Shown here: piece by piece, positions 53,667-62,521 of the stretch
Numbering within the stretch: the stretch's first letter is position 1
Layout of the letters: every line of letters begins with the position of its first letter
Origin: Pirellulales bacterium
GTDB lineage: Bacteria; Planctomycetota; Planctomycetia; Pirellulales; JACPPG01
DNA: 64,000 nucleotides
Assembly: GCA_036490175.1 (NCBI GenBank)
Contig: DASXEJ010000381.1
Location: forward strand, 1-64,000
Direction: 5' to 3'
Program-made: the position numbers and the translations under genes
The notes under the pieces: model-generated
Told to the model about the DNA's origin: nothing
The model's input: only the letters and a program-made list of their open reading frames with translations
Database searches by the model: none

Positions 53667-54305
53667 TTACCCTTTGCTGGCCGAAGGCGTGGTGGTCTGG
53701 GCATAGCCCAAGGCCGTCAGCGAGAACGTGGCGATGTGGTCAGCCAGCCGATCGACGGAAAGCTGCCGGTATTCGTCGACGCCGATCAACAGCTCGGCAA
53801 TCGGACGATGCACGTAATAGAAAAGGCATTGCCCCACGATGCTGAAGCCCGTCACATAGGCCTGGCTGCGTGGCGTGCCCGCAGGCAACAAGTCGGCCAG
53901 GATTTTCTCCAACTCTTCGGCCATGGGTCGAATGTAGTCGTCGACCACTTCAGCGCAGGCCGCGGTGGGGCTGGCCAATTCACGCAACATCAACCCCAAA
54001 TGCCAGGCTGGCCGCTCGGCGTACAGCATGCGGCTGAGCATCGTATGTACAAATGCTCGCAGGCGCTCGGTAGCCAGCATCGCGGGGTCCCACTCGGGCA
54101 TGGGGACTTGCCCAACGCAGATGCATTGCGCCTGCCGCACGGCGTCGATATACAACCGCTGCTTGTCACCGAAGTAGTAGTTGACGCTGGCGACATTCGC
54201 TTCGGCACGGTCACAGATTTCGCGCACCGTGGCCAGCTCGAATCCCTTGTCGCAAAAGATCTGTCCTGCCGCTTCCAGCAGGCGATTTTTAGTGTCGTCG
54301 GTCAT
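53667..54305 (-). CDS. TetR-family regulator with CerR-like C-terminal domain
   Basis: 212 residues. Helix-turn-helix at about 8-55 (ILEAAGQIFCDKGFELATVREICDRAEANVASVNYYFGDKQRLY pattern), and a C-terminal domain with HTMLSRMLYAERPAWHLGLMLRELASPTAA as in the CerR/DUF1956 group. First gene of the exporter operon, probably its repressor; operators lie upstream. Confidence 0.9.
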   Translation of the reverse strand: MTDDTKNRLLEAAGQIFCDKGFELATVREICDRAEANVASVNYYFGDKQRLYIDAVRQAQCICVGQVPMPEWDPAMLATERLRAFVHTMLSRMLYAERPAWHLGLMLRELASPTAACAEVVDDYIRPMAEELEKILADLLPAGTPRSQAYVTGFSIVGQCLFYYVHRPIAELLIGVDEYRQLSVDRLADHIATFSLTALGYAQTTTPSASKG

Positions 54306-54617
54306 AGTTTCCGCCTCCGCCAGGGGCGTGGTAAGAGAGTGTCAAAACAGCCGATTAAAACATTTGTTTCAAACGATTATATTAAACACTCATTTCATGG
54401 GCAAGACCAGCCGCCGGGTTTTCCGTGAATCGCGATAAGTGACGGAGCCTAAATGCCATGCGACGCTAGCAGTCACGAGCAAAGCAAAGTTTCTTTGCAC
54501 AATGTCTCTCGGTTTTCTAAGATTAGAAAACCCGCAGACGCCTTCCTCCGTTGCCTGCCGTTTGAACTAGCAGCTTGCCGGTTTGTTTGGCGAGCGCTTT
54601 GCTACGAGGGCCAGACC
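54306..54617. other. Intergenic control region between the exporter operon and the PLP-enzyme gene
   Basis: About 310 AT-rich bases separating the divergent exporter operon and the aldolase-like gene. It contains the TetR-operon promoter and operators (54358-54404) and the SD of the plus-strand gene. Nothing else was recognised. Confidence 0.6.
54358..54404 (-). promoter_or_regulatory. Promoter and likely operators of the TetR/Dev operon
   Basis: On the minus strand TTGCCC (54404-54399) and TATAAT (54381-54376) are 17 bases apart. Immediately downstream are two overlapping palindromes, GTTTCAAAC (54366-54374) and AAACATTTGTTT (54358-54369, five-base arms). They fit a TetR-family operator placed to block transcription start and imply autoregulation. 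Confidence 0.65.
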
Positions 54618-55733
54618 GTGAGCTCCACTTTGCCAGCGCCGGAATTGATCGAGTCGACCAAGGATGCGCTTGATACGCCGGCGCTGTGCCTGGACCTGGC
54701 GGCCATGGATGCCAACATCCGCGCCATCGTCGACGCTTGCCGCGCGCACAACGTCGCCTGGCGACCGCACGCCAAGGGGCACAAGGTGCCGGCCATTGCA
54801 CAGCGCGAAATCGCCGCCGGCGCGATCGGGATCACATGCGCCAAGCTCGGCGAGGCCGAGGTCATGGCCGCCGCCGGCATCGGCGAATTGTTGATCGCCA
54901 ACATGATTGTGGGTCCCATGAAGTTGGCGCGGCTTGTCGAGCTGCGCCGCATCGCCGATCCAATTGTCTGCGTCGATCACATCGACCAGGTGGCCCCCAT
55001 GGCCGAAGCGATGAGTCAGGCCGGCCTGACGTTGAGAACTATGATCGAGGTCGATATCGGCCTGCGGCGCGTGGGAGTGCTGCCGGGTAAAGGGGCGCTA
55101 GCGCTGGCCGGCCAGATTCTGGAGAGCCCTGGTCTCGAACTGGTCGGCATCATGGGATACGAAGGACATTTGTTGACCGTTGCCGACGCGCATGAAAAAG
55201 GGTCGGCCATACGCGCCGCGCTGGGCCAACTGACGGACACGGCCGAAGCGTTGCGCCGCGCGGGCTTGCCGTGCGATATCGTTTCCTGCGGCGGGACCGG
55301 ATCTTATCCCTTTGCTATCCAGCAGCCGGGCATCACCGAGATCCAAGCCGGCGGGGCGATCTTTATGGACGCCTATTACCGCACGCGCTGCCGCATACCC
55401 GACTTGAAGTACGCGCTGACGCTACTGACGACGATCGTCAGTCGACCGGCGCCCGATCGGGCCATCGTCGACGCCGGCCGCAAGTCGATCAACATGGAGC
55501 TGGCGATGCCACTGGTAGCGGGCCGCGACGATATCCGCGTAAAAGGATTGTCGGCCGAACACGGCACGCTGGAACTGGGGCCCACGGCGCGCGATCTAAG
55601 GATCGGAGATCGGCTGGAACTCATCCCCGGCTACGCCGACCTGACTGTGGCACTGCACGACGAACTGTACGGTTTCCGCGACGAACGGCTGGAAGTGATC
55701 TGGCCGATCGAGGCCCGCGGGAAACTGCGGTAA
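54618..55733 (+). CDS. D-threonine aldolase / DSD1-like PLP enzyme
   Basis: 371 residues from a GTG at 54618 (GAGGG upstream). Fold type III PLP barrel; RPHAKGHK holds the PLP lysine. CGGTGSYPF is the phosphate-binding loop, and the C-terminal beta domain ends with HDELYGFRDERLEVIWPIEARGKLR, where DSD1 members carry the metal-binding His and neighbouring acidic residues. Family members split D-3-hydroxy amino acids or dehydrate D-serine. Divergent from the exporter operon. Confidence 0.85.
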   Translation: MSSTLPAPELIESTKDALDTPALCLDLAAMDANIRAIVDACRAHNVAWRPHAKGHKVPAIAQREIAAGAIGITCAKLGEAEVMAAAGIGELLIANMIVGPMKLARLVELRRIADPIVCVDHIDQVAPMAEAMSQAGLTLRTMIEVDIGLRRVGVLPGKGALALAGQILESPGLELVGIMGYEGHLLTVADAHEKGSAIRAALGQLTDTAEALRRAGLPCDIVSCGGTGSYPFAIQQPGITEIQAGGAIFMDAYYRTRCRIPDLKYALTLLTTIVSRPAPDRAIVDAGRKSINMELAMPLVAGRDDIRVKGLSAEHGTLELGPTARDLRIGDRLELIPGYADLTVALHDELYGFRDERLEVIWPIEARGKLR

Positions 55734-55993
55734 TTTGTCGCCTCGGCCAAATGGGGCTGCTCGCGTTGCCGGCAATCTGGCAATGGCGGTCGTGCCAAAG
55801 TGTCTTGGCGCTTGGCTTACGGCTCTGCAAGCCGCCGGAAATGCCGCTTTTCCCTGGAAATCCGTCACGGTTTAGCGTACGAGCTTATTTCCTGGAAATG
55901 TGCGCCGTTCCGACGCGACTGCCGCGGCTTTGCCCCGTAAGATAAAAGGAGGGGAGCTACGGTTCTCTTTCGCCAGGGAGGGGAGTAAGAGCC

Positions 55994-56458
55994 ATGAATG
56001 TCCTCGAATTTCTTGACGAGCACCACAGCACCTATCAGGTGATCGACCACACGGCGGCCTACAGCGCGCTGCGGATGGCCGAGGCGGTACATGTCTCGGG
56101 AGACATGGTCGCCAAGAGCGTCGTGCTGAAGGCAGGGCACGGATTCTGCTATTTCTTGGTCGTCGTACCCGCCACTTCGCGCGTGGATCTGGAAAAGATT
56201 CGCGCCACGATGGGGCTAGACGAGATCGAACTGGCCAGCGAGCAGGAGGTCGCGGCGCAGTGCCGCGATTGTGAAGTAGGCGCCATGCCTCCCTTTGGAT
56301 CGCAACTGGGCATGGAGACGATCATCGACGAGTCGCTATCATCGAGTGAAGAGATCGTCTTCGAAGGCAATAGCCACCAGCAGGCGATTCGCATGAAGTA
56401 TCGCGACTACTACCAGCTCGAACATCCGTTGATCGTGCGGATCGCAACTCACATTTAA
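55994..56458 (+). CDS. YbaK/EbsC-type aminoacyl-tRNA deacylase
   Basis: 154 residues. MVAKSVVLKAGHGFCYFLVVVPATSRVDLEKI holds the catalytic lysine and strand; GAMPPFGSQLGMETIIDESL is the conserved GxxPPFG loop. Clears mischarged tRNA, in trans to prolyl- or similar synthetases. The family has other branches, so the amino acid is not assigned. Strong SD (GGAGGGGAG) upstream. Confidence 0.85.
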   Translation: MNVLEFLDEHHSTYQVIDHTAAYSALRMAEAVHVSGDMVAKSVVLKAGHGFCYFLVVVPATSRVDLEKIRATMGLDEIELASEQEVAAQCRDCEVGAMPPFGSQLGMETIIDESLSSSEEIVFEGNSHQQAIRMKYRDYYQLEHPLIVRIATHI

Positions 56459-56478
56459 ACCCGCTGCGCAAAAGAGAA

Positions 56479-56513
56479 CGCCCGATTCGTTGCTGTGAGC
56501 GACGAACCGGGCG
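56479..56513 (-). terminator. Terminator of the proline-rich protein gene
   Basis: CGCCCGATTCGTTGC (56479-56493) and GCGACGAACCGGGCG (56499-56513) form a stem with two imperfect positions around a five-base loop. On the minus strand it is followed by TTCTCTTTT. It sits 52 bases past the stop at 56565 and also just after the plus-strand ybaK-like gene, so it may work in both directions. Confidence 0.7.
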
Positions 56514-56564
56514 CTGTGGGTCTCCAGCGGATATTACTCTTCTGATCTTGTCAGTTGCGCGCGA

Positions 56565-57620
56565 TTAGCGCGACGACGGGCGCCACGTGCCAATGTCTGT
56601 GCTGACCGGCTTGGCGTACACCGCGGGCACCACGCTGCCGGCGGGCGTTGTGGAAATCGGCCGGGCGGCGGTCCGCGCATCGGCTTCGGTGTCGCGGCGC
56701 GGGGCCGATGCCGGACCGGCTTGCGTTCGCGGTTGCTCGGGCTCGGGATTCAGTTTAACGTCCGGCGGCGACGGATTACTCGGGTTGAACGGTGGGGCAT
56801 TGCCTCCCGAGGCCGGCGCGCTCGGCGACGTGCTGGGGGACGGATAGTTCGACGTGCCTTGGCTACCGGATCCGTAGATCGAGGTCCCGGCATTTGGCGC
56901 GCCAAACGTCGAGCTGCCCTGTGCCGGCGCGCTGAACGTCGAATTGCCTTGCGCCGGTGCACCGTAGGGGGACGTGCCTTGTGTCGGCGCGCTGTAGTTC
57001 GAACCGCTTTGCGTAGCCGGTCCGGGGTATGTCGGAATGTTCGAGCCGTAGTTAGCCGAATCTGCGCTCGGCGGATACAAAGACGGCGCCGGCGTGACGC
57101 CCGGCATCGCGGGTGGGGCGGGTGGGCCAGCCGCGGGTACGCCAGCACCACAGCAGGCCGGAGCAGGCGGGGGTGCAACCGGCATGGCCACGGGAGCCGG
57201 AGCCAGGTAGTTCGTCGTGTAGGCCGGGTAGGCGGCCGAATAGACCAGGCGGTACGAGCTGTAAGGCACGTACTGAGTCTGTTGCACCATCGTGGTCACC
57301 GGCCGCATCGTGGTCGTAGGGCCGCACAGACCGCAACGCGTCACCGGCTGGTAGGTAGTCACCGGCGAATTGACGACGACGGGGCGGAAATAGGTCTGCG
57401 GCACATAGTTGACCACAGCGGGCGCGGCGCATGGCGCGTAATAGCTGACCGCCGGCGGAGCAGGGGGCGGGACATAAACCGGTGCGGCGGGCGCAACCGG
57501 CGCAGCTGTTCCGCAGCCGCGGCACCAGTGAAAAATCGCTTTGCTCTCGGTCGGTCCGACCAACAGCGACCCCGCGAATGCGGAAGCCATGATCACGCTA
57601 CGAAGATTCAACTGTGTCAT
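56565..57620 (-). CDS. Secreted proline-rich protein with 10-residue repeats
   Basis: 351 residues with a signal peptide (to about residue 28). Two CxxC motifs (CRGC 33-36, CGLC 96-99), a Tyr/Pro-rich middle (YVPQTYFRPVVVNSP, QQTQYVPYSSYRLVYS), and six tandem 10-residue repeats at 205-264 of the form G-x-S-x-[YF]-x-A-P-x-Q. The rest is Pro/Ser/Gly-rich. Probably a cell-surface or cell-wall-associated protein; planctomycetes have relatives with the same Tyr/Pro block. No enzymatic domain. Confidence 0.75.
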   Translation of the reverse strand: MTQLNLRSVIMASAFAGSLLVGPTESKAIFHWCRGCGTAAPVAPAAPVYVPPPAPPAVSYYAPCAAPAVVNYVPQTYFRPVVVNSPVTTYQPVTRCGLCGPTTTMRPVTTMVQQTQYVPYSSYRLVYSAAYPAYTTNYLAPAPVAMPVAPPPAPACCGAGVPAAGPPAPPAMPGVTPAPSLYPPSADSANYGSNIPTYPGPATQSGSNYSAPTQGTSPYGAPAQGNSTFSAPAQGSSTFGAPNAGTSIYGSGSQGTSNYPSPSTSPSAPASGGNAPPFNPSNPSPPDVKLNPEPEQPRTQAGPASAPRRDTEADARTAARPISTTPAGSVVPAVYAKPVSTDIGTWRPSSR

Positions 57621-57660
57621 ATTGTTCTCCCCCGGCAGACTGAGGTTGACCGCATCTTTG

Positions 57661-57689
57661 GTTAGAGTTTCTCAATTCGTGAATGTCAA
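57661..57689 (-). promoter_or_regulatory. Likely promoter of the proline-rich protein gene
   Basis: On the minus strand a perfect -35 TTGACA (57689-57684) is 17 bases from TCTAAC (57666-57661), a weak -10. The start codon is about 40 bases further at 57620, preceded by GGGGGAG. Confidence 0.5.
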
Positions 57690-58107
57690 GTTTTCTGTAG
57701 TGTGATTGCACCACTTGGTAGTAGTTTACAGCTAGCAAAGCCTTGTCGATTACAGAATGTGTAAGGATCAGCTGCTAGCGTTGCGGTCGCGGGCAAGGAT
57801 CACGCGTTTCTCTTGTACGCAACTCATGTGCCTGCTGGCACTCTTCACGCGGAACAAATTTTCTTCGATTAGTCACTCTTGCCGGTCGAGCGACGAGCAC
57901 AGATTTCTCGGCGCGCACGTTCGCACGCTTTCCGATAGCGTAGGCCCCGGAGAAGCTGGCTCGTGAATATCTTAGGTTACGCGTGCGCACCAAATGCAAG
58001 AATCTGCAGGGCCGGCAAAGATTCGCTGCGGAAATCCACGGTGACAGTCGACAGCCGGTCGAAAGGCTTCCACCCGCTGGTTGCGCGAGAGCCCAGCGCT
58101 ACGATCG
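57690..58107. other. Intergenic region without recognised features
   Basis: About 420 bases of lower GC upstream of the proline-rich gene's promoter and downstream of the ATPase gene. Short plus-strand frames lack SDs and family features. No hairpin or repeat of note. Confidence 0.5.
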
Positions 58108-58767
58108 CTACTCTTTGCGCGGTCGGCGCATCTCGTACAAGTCGTACAAATCGAAAAACGTTTCGCGCAAGTCGCCTGGATGCGCAGCGTACGCGTTGAG
58201 CAGATCATCACGGGTGACCAGGGTTTCGTCAGGGACCAGCAATTGGAACACGCGCGCAGCTATGGTGGCGTCGATCGCTGTATCCGCCAAAAGGGGAAGT
58301 CCGACGCTTTTGTGAGCCGTAACGATCAGCCCGTGCTCCTGGCGATGACACTGCCGGCGCAAGCGACACTTGTTCCAGGGCGCCAACTGCTCGTATCCGT
58401 CGACGATGACGATCGTGCGCCTTCCGGCCTTGGCCAAAGTCGCGCGATGCGCGGCCAGCGATCGTTCGCCGTCGTGCAGTGTGATCAGCAGCGGGTCACG
58501 GCCGGCGTCGCTTAGCAACGGAAGCAGCATGGCCAATAGCGTGGATTTGCCGCTACCGTGGGGACCAATGATTTGCCCGCGCCAACCGTCAGAGCGCAGC
58601 CGCTCGACGAGCATCGCAGCGTCGAGGCCGGCAGGAAACAGATATGCAAGCGCCCCGGGTCGAACGCGGCACGTGGAAAACGGATTCGACGCACTGCGGT
58701 CATTGTCGGCGGACCGGGGCGCGGCGACTTTGACGCCAAATTCGCGGTGACCTGCTGCATCGCTCAT
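58108..58767 (-). CDS. Small P-loop ATPase of a three-gene operon
   Basis: 219 residues from ATG 58767, overlapping the upstream stop as ATGA. Walker A GPHGSGKST at 68-76, Walker B TIVIVDGYE at 118-126, and a sensor-like LIVTAH at 147-152. The Cys/His pair at 134-145 may be structural. No ABC signature, so more like an ExeA/AAA-type switch or a loader ATPase. Third gene of DUF3592-arrestin, arrestin, ATPase, so likely works with them at the membrane. Confidence 0.75.
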   Translation of the reverse strand: MSDAAGHREFGVKVAAPRSADNDRSASNPFSTCRVRPGALAYLFPAGLDAAMLVERLRSDGWRGQIIGPHGSGKSTLLAMLLPLLSDAGRDPLLITLHDGERSLAAHRATLAKAGRRTIVIVDGYEQLAPWNKCRLRRQCHRQEHGLIVTAHKSVGLPLLADTAIDATIAARVFQLLVPDETLVTRDDLLNAYAAHPGDLRETFFDLYDLYEMRRPRKE

Positions 58768-59165
58768 GGCAATACGGCCCGCGCCGCCGGAATGGTGCCA
58801 AGCCGGAACGGGCATTCTTCGACCAATTGCTTGCCGCGCGCCAGGAAGACGCGCAGACGAACACACCAGCGAATCTTGACAATCACCCCGTCGTAAGTGA
58901 GTGGCGAATTGGGAAGCACAGTGCTGAATTGCCGGGGGCCGAGAAAAGCGATCTGTCCGGTCTCGTCGACCGTGGCCCGCTCGAAGGAGTGGACCGCCAT
59001 GTCCTCGTCCCCTTTGCCCTCGGTCGTCCACAGCACCGAGATTTCCAAGGCTTGCGATTCACCTCCGGGCGGGGCATGGACCTGGTATGTGCCGCTGAGC
59101 GTGTCACCCGGCTGGTAGGCCTCGCGCGGCTCGTTGAGTGTCACGGTGAGGATGGGTACGCTCAT
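58764..59165 (-). CDS. Arrestin-like fold protein
   Basis: 133 residues from ATG 59165 (ATGA overlap with the upstream gene). PILTVTLNEPREAYQPGDTLSGTYQV followed by LEISVLWTTEGKGDEDMAVH and a strand-rich end with IVKIRWCVRLRVFLARGK matches the N-terminal half of an arrestin/Spo0M-type beta sandwich. No membrane segment. Couples physically or translationally to its neighbours by overlapping starts and stops. Confidence 0.7.
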   Translation of the reverse strand: MSVPILTVTLNEPREAYQPGDTLSGTYQVHAPPGGESQALEISVLWTTEGKGDEDMAVHSFERATVDETGQIAFLGPRQFSTVLPNSPLTYDGVIVKIRWCVRLRVFLARGKQLVEECPFRLGTIPAARAVLP

Positions 59166-60457
59166 CGGCCATCCTCTCGGGCGATGCGCGGACGAATCAC
59201 GACCGGAAAGCTGCGTTCGAAGTCGGGCCATTGCTCGGCGGCCCCTTTGACGACAAACTTCCAGCCAATTTGATTATGAGCTGCCTTGAACGAGTGCATG
59301 GCGTCGAGCGGGACAGTAAGCGTAGCGCGTGCTTCCGAGGAGACGCTGTCTCCCGCCGCGGTCTGTTCGCAGGTAGCGAGCAATTGCTCATAGACGCGAC
59401 GTATGGCCTTGCGGGTGTTTGTGCCCTGGCGGTAGGTGGTCGTTTCTTCGCAGACCAGCTTCAAGTCGAGCCGTTTGATTGTCAGACGGCCTGCCTGCGC
59501 CATGTAAACTTCGTACTCTCCGCCCGGCACAAGCGGATTTGCCGAAATCTCGACCAGTGTGGGCCCGATACCCGTGGCGATACGCAATGCCCGTATCAGC
59601 AGCCACGCAAACACGACGCCGATCAGCACGCAGGGGATTACAAAGACGGTGAGCAGCCAATCCGGAGCACCTTCCTCGAAGCTGTGCATTACCATCCGCA
59701 CAAAGATCGCCACGGTGCCGTTCCACAACAGGCAAACAAGCGCCGTGGCAACCAGGCTCCATCCCCCCGTGCCGGGCGGTAATCGATAGGCCAGGACCGT
59801 GCCGGGACTGTCGTTCAGATCCTGCGGATCGGGCACAAAGGGGTACGGATCCGCGGTTGCATTCTGCGGCGGCAAAAAGAAATCCAGCCCGGGCGCGTGC
59901 TGCGCGGATGCTGCGATGCGCTCGGTCGACTTACCCCAGGTCAAAATCGTATAGATCAACCCACCGCCGCCGACCGAGATGAAGGACCCGGGAATCAACA
60001 ACATCAGCCAGGCGAACCAGGTATAACCGCGCGCGAAGACGACGTTTTCCGGCTGGTCGGGGTCGTACCAGCAATGGTACTCGTCGCCAATTTGGAATTG
60101 ATCCAAAATCGTTTGCGCACGTTGGGCGTCGGCCTGGAATTCACCCCGGACGTCGTAATGGCTCCAGGCGGTGAGGTTCCGACCGTCGACCTCGTAGGCG
60201 ACGTGAATCTCGGGGCGCGTCAAACGCGTGTTATTCATGAGCAGCCGCGTCTCGAGCACGCGGCCGGTGGTTTCCACAAAGTCGTGGTTGGCGCGCCACT
60301 CGGGAATCGACAGCTTTAAAACGACGAAGGCCAACGAGATAACGCCGGCGACGAAGAAGACGGCGGCGAACAACCCCAGAGCGGCGCGCCCGGCCGTGGT
60401 CGAGCCGGTGCGACGCTCGCCGCGCTTCTTGCCGAGTAGGAAGGTCCAACGCGCCAA
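59162..60457 (-). CDS. DUF3592 membrane protein with C-terminal arrestin-like domain
   Basis: 431 residues from a TTG at 60457 with GGAG seven bases upstream; an ATG 78 bases further left has no SD. Four membrane helices near 25-48, 147-172, 233-255 and 267-292. The DUF3592 part (55-145) has GRVLETRLLMNN and YHCWYDPDQPENVVF. The C-terminal domain (296-424) has SANPLVPGGEYEVYMAQAG and HSFKAAHNQIGWKFVVKGAAEQWPDFERSFPVVI, an arrestin-like ending. First gene of a tightly overlapping operon with a free arrestin-like protein and an ATPase. Confidence 0.75.
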   Translation of the reverse strand: MARWTFLLGKKRGERRTGSTTAGRAALGLFAAVFFVAGVISLAFVVLKLSIPEWRANHDFVETTGRVLETRLLMNNTRLTRPEIHVAYEVDGRNLTAWSHYDVRGEFQADAQRAQTILDQFQIGDEYHCWYDPDQPENVVFARGYTWFAWLMLLIPGSFISVGGGGLIYTILTWGKSTERIAASAQHAPGLDFFLPPQNATADPYPFVPDPQDLNDSPGTVLAYRLPPGTGGWSLVATALVCLLWNGTVAIFVRMVMHSFEEGAPDWLLTVFVIPCVLIGVVFAWLLIRALRIATGIGPTLVEISANPLVPGGEYEVYMAQAGRLTIKRLDLKLVCEETTTYRQGTNTRKAIRRVYEQLLATCEQTAAGDSVSSEARATLTVPLDAMHSFKAAHNQIGWKFVVKGAAEQWPDFERSFPVVIRPRIAREDGR

Positions 60458-60741
60458 ATCTGGGACTCCACTTGCAAATTCTCGACACCGATCGCGGCAT
60501 GTCCCGGCCGGGGTTGCGACGATCACCGTTATCAAGCTCTATGGGCCGACATACTATAATGGCCGGGCCAGAGTTCGGCAGACCATTTCGCCCGCCGATT
60601 ATCTACGCGTGAAACGCATTAAGGATTGCCTGCTTGAACATAATCTATCGTTCATCGCTGCGCGGTGTCTGTCGAATATTGCCGCGCGGGTCGTGGCAAC
60701 ATTCCGTGTACGCCATCGACCCGGGAGCCGCCGCTAGGACC

Positions 60742-62151
60742 GTGCAGATCGAGCCGGACGTCAGCAAGCGGCGCCATAGCCGCCTGCGGTGCGTTAGCCA
60801 TTGTATCGCCTGCGTCATCGCCTGTGGTCTGCTGGGAAGCATGATGGTCAAACCGGCCCTCGGGGCCGCGCCCGACGAAAAAGTCGGTCCGCAGCCTGCC
60901 GCGAGCGCTTGGCCTCAATGGCGTGGACCGATGGGGCGCGCCGTGCTGACGGATACCGCCTTGCCGGCGCCGTGGCCTGCGCAACCTCTGAGGGAAGTCT
61001 GGCACGCGCGGCTCGGCACTGGCTGGTCAAGTCCCGTAGTGGTTGACGGTCGTGTATTCATCACCGACCGGCAGGGAGCAGTCGAGCGCGTGCTGGCCTT
61101 CGATGCCGACAGTGGCCGTGAGCTATGGCAAAAGTCACACGCCGTGGACTTCGATCCGCACCCGGTAGGTCGGCGGCATGGCAACGGTCCGAAAGCGACA
61201 CCGCTGGTGAGCAACGGCAAAGTTTACGCCGTGGGGATTGCGGGTCGACTCGATTGCCTGCGCGCCGCCGATGGCGAGATCGTGTGGCAGCTCGACTATC
61301 CCGCGCAATTCGGCGCGCGCCAGACTCTGCCTGGGGGGCGCGCCCGCGTTAATGGTACCGAGAATGTCATCGTGCCAGTCGGAAAGGGGCAGGGGGCGCC
61401 CGTGCCGCTGTTTGGCTACACGGGATCTCCGACCATCAGCGGCGAACTTTTGATCACGCCGGTCGGCGGTCAGAACGCCGGCACGATCGTAGCTTTTCAG
61501 CGGGATACGGGTCGCGTGGCCTGGAAGACACTCGACGAGAATGTCTCCTACTCGTCCCCGGTGGTTGCCGAGATTGGCGGTAAGACGCAAGTCGTGGCAA
61601 TGACGGGACCGCGCGTAGTGGGTTTGGACGCTGCCGACGGCGCGCTGCTGTGGAGTCATCCGTTCCAGGTGCAATACGACGAGAGCATCAGCACGCCGGC
61701 GATTGCCGGCGATACGGTGCTGGTCACGGCCACCGGGCGGCCGCTGACCGCATTGCGTATCAGCCGCGACGGCAATAAATACAAAAAGCAGGTCGCTTGG
61801 ACCAACGAGATATTGTCGAGCTATTTATCGAGCATGGTCACCAGCGGCGAGCACGTGTATGGCATGAACGACGGTGGCGAGTTCTCGTGCCTGCGCCTGA
61901 GCGACGGCAAGATCCTTTGGACCGGCGGCAACCACGGGTATTACTGCTCGCCGATTCTTGCCGGCCGGCGCTTGCTCGCGCTCAACGAACGAGGCAGCCT
62001 GGCCGTGCTGGCCGCCGATCCGGCCGGCTACCAGGAGCTTGGCGCGAGCCAACTGGCAACAGGCGAAACGTGGACCATGCCGGCCATTGTCGGTAGCCGC
62101 ATCTATGTGCGCAGCGGCGACGGGCTTGCCTGCTTTGACCTGCAGCGCTGA
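60742..62151 (+). CDS. Secreted PQQ-like beta-propeller protein
   Basis: 469 residues from a GTG at 60742, chosen because the hydrophobic signal (CIACVIACGLLGSMMVKPALGAA) follows closely; an ATG at 60634 is an alternative. PQQ-like blades: WPQWRGPMG at the start, then VLAFDADSGRELWQKS, LDCLRAADGEIVWQLDY, IVAFQRDTGRVAWKTLD, VVGLDAADGALLWSHPF, CLRLSDGKILWTGG. Structural propeller rather than a dehydrogenase, as catalytic residues are absent. A typical planctomycete secreted scaffold. Confidence 0.85.
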   Translation: MQIEPDVSKRRHSRLRCVSHCIACVIACGLLGSMMVKPALGAAPDEKVGPQPAASAWPQWRGPMGRAVLTDTALPAPWPAQPLREVWHARLGTGWSSPVVVDGRVFITDRQGAVERVLAFDADSGRELWQKSHAVDFDPHPVGRRHGNGPKATPLVSNGKVYAVGIAGRLDCLRAADGEIVWQLDYPAQFGARQTLPGGRARVNGTENVIVPVGKGQGAPVPLFGYTGSPTISGELLITPVGGQNAGTIVAFQRDTGRVAWKTLDENVSYSSPVVAEIGGKTQVVAMTGPRVVGLDAADGALLWSHPFQVQYDESISTPAIAGDTVLVTATGRPLTALRISRDGNKYKKQVAWTNEILSSYLSSMVTSGEHVYGMNDGGEFSCLRLSDGKILWTGGNHGYYCSPILAGRRLLALNERGSLAVLAADPAGYQELGASQLATGETWTMPAIVGSRIYVRSGDGLACFDLQR

Positions 62152-62248
62152 CAAAACCGCCGGGCTCTGAACGAGCGCGCAATTTCGAGACGGCCGCGCT
62201 CGGCCGATCCGTTCGTCCAGCACACGGCGCTTTGCCTTTCGCCGTTAC

Positions 62249-62521
62249 CTACACGCCCACGGGCTGGGCTTTTGCGCGGCGTGCAAAGCCGATGCTGCCG
62301 AGGGCTTTGTAGACTTCGTCGAGCGTCTTCTCGCCAAAGTTCGAGATACTCAACAAGTCTTCGCGGGTACACTGCAGCAGGTCGTGAACGGTGAAGATGC
62401 CGCGCTCTTCCAGGCAGTTCGTGGTGCGGACCGAAAGTCCGATTTCGGCGGTGCTCATCTCGAGCCGCTCGGTCAGTTCCTTGGCCTTCTCGTCGATAGC
62501 GCTAAGTGGAATGCGCGTCAT
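62249..62521 (-). CDS. Stand-alone RNA polymerase alpha C-terminal-domain-like protein
   Basis: 90 residues. IGLSVRTTNCLEERGIFTVHDLLQCTREDLLSISNFGEKTLDEVYKALGSIGF reproduces the alpha-CTD fold (two helix-hairpin-helix motifs, with RTTNCL and the NFG-KTLDEV segment). It has no alpha N-terminal domain and a 25-residue N-terminal helix instead. GGGAGGG precedes the ATG. It could bind DNA, act as a regulator that competes with the real alpha-CTD, or be an RNA polymerase partner. Confidence 0.85.
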   Translation of the reverse strand: MTRIPLSAIDEKAKELTERLEMSTAEIGLSVRTTNCLEERGIFTVHDLLQCTREDLLSISNFGEKTLDEVYKALGSIGFARRAKAQPVGV

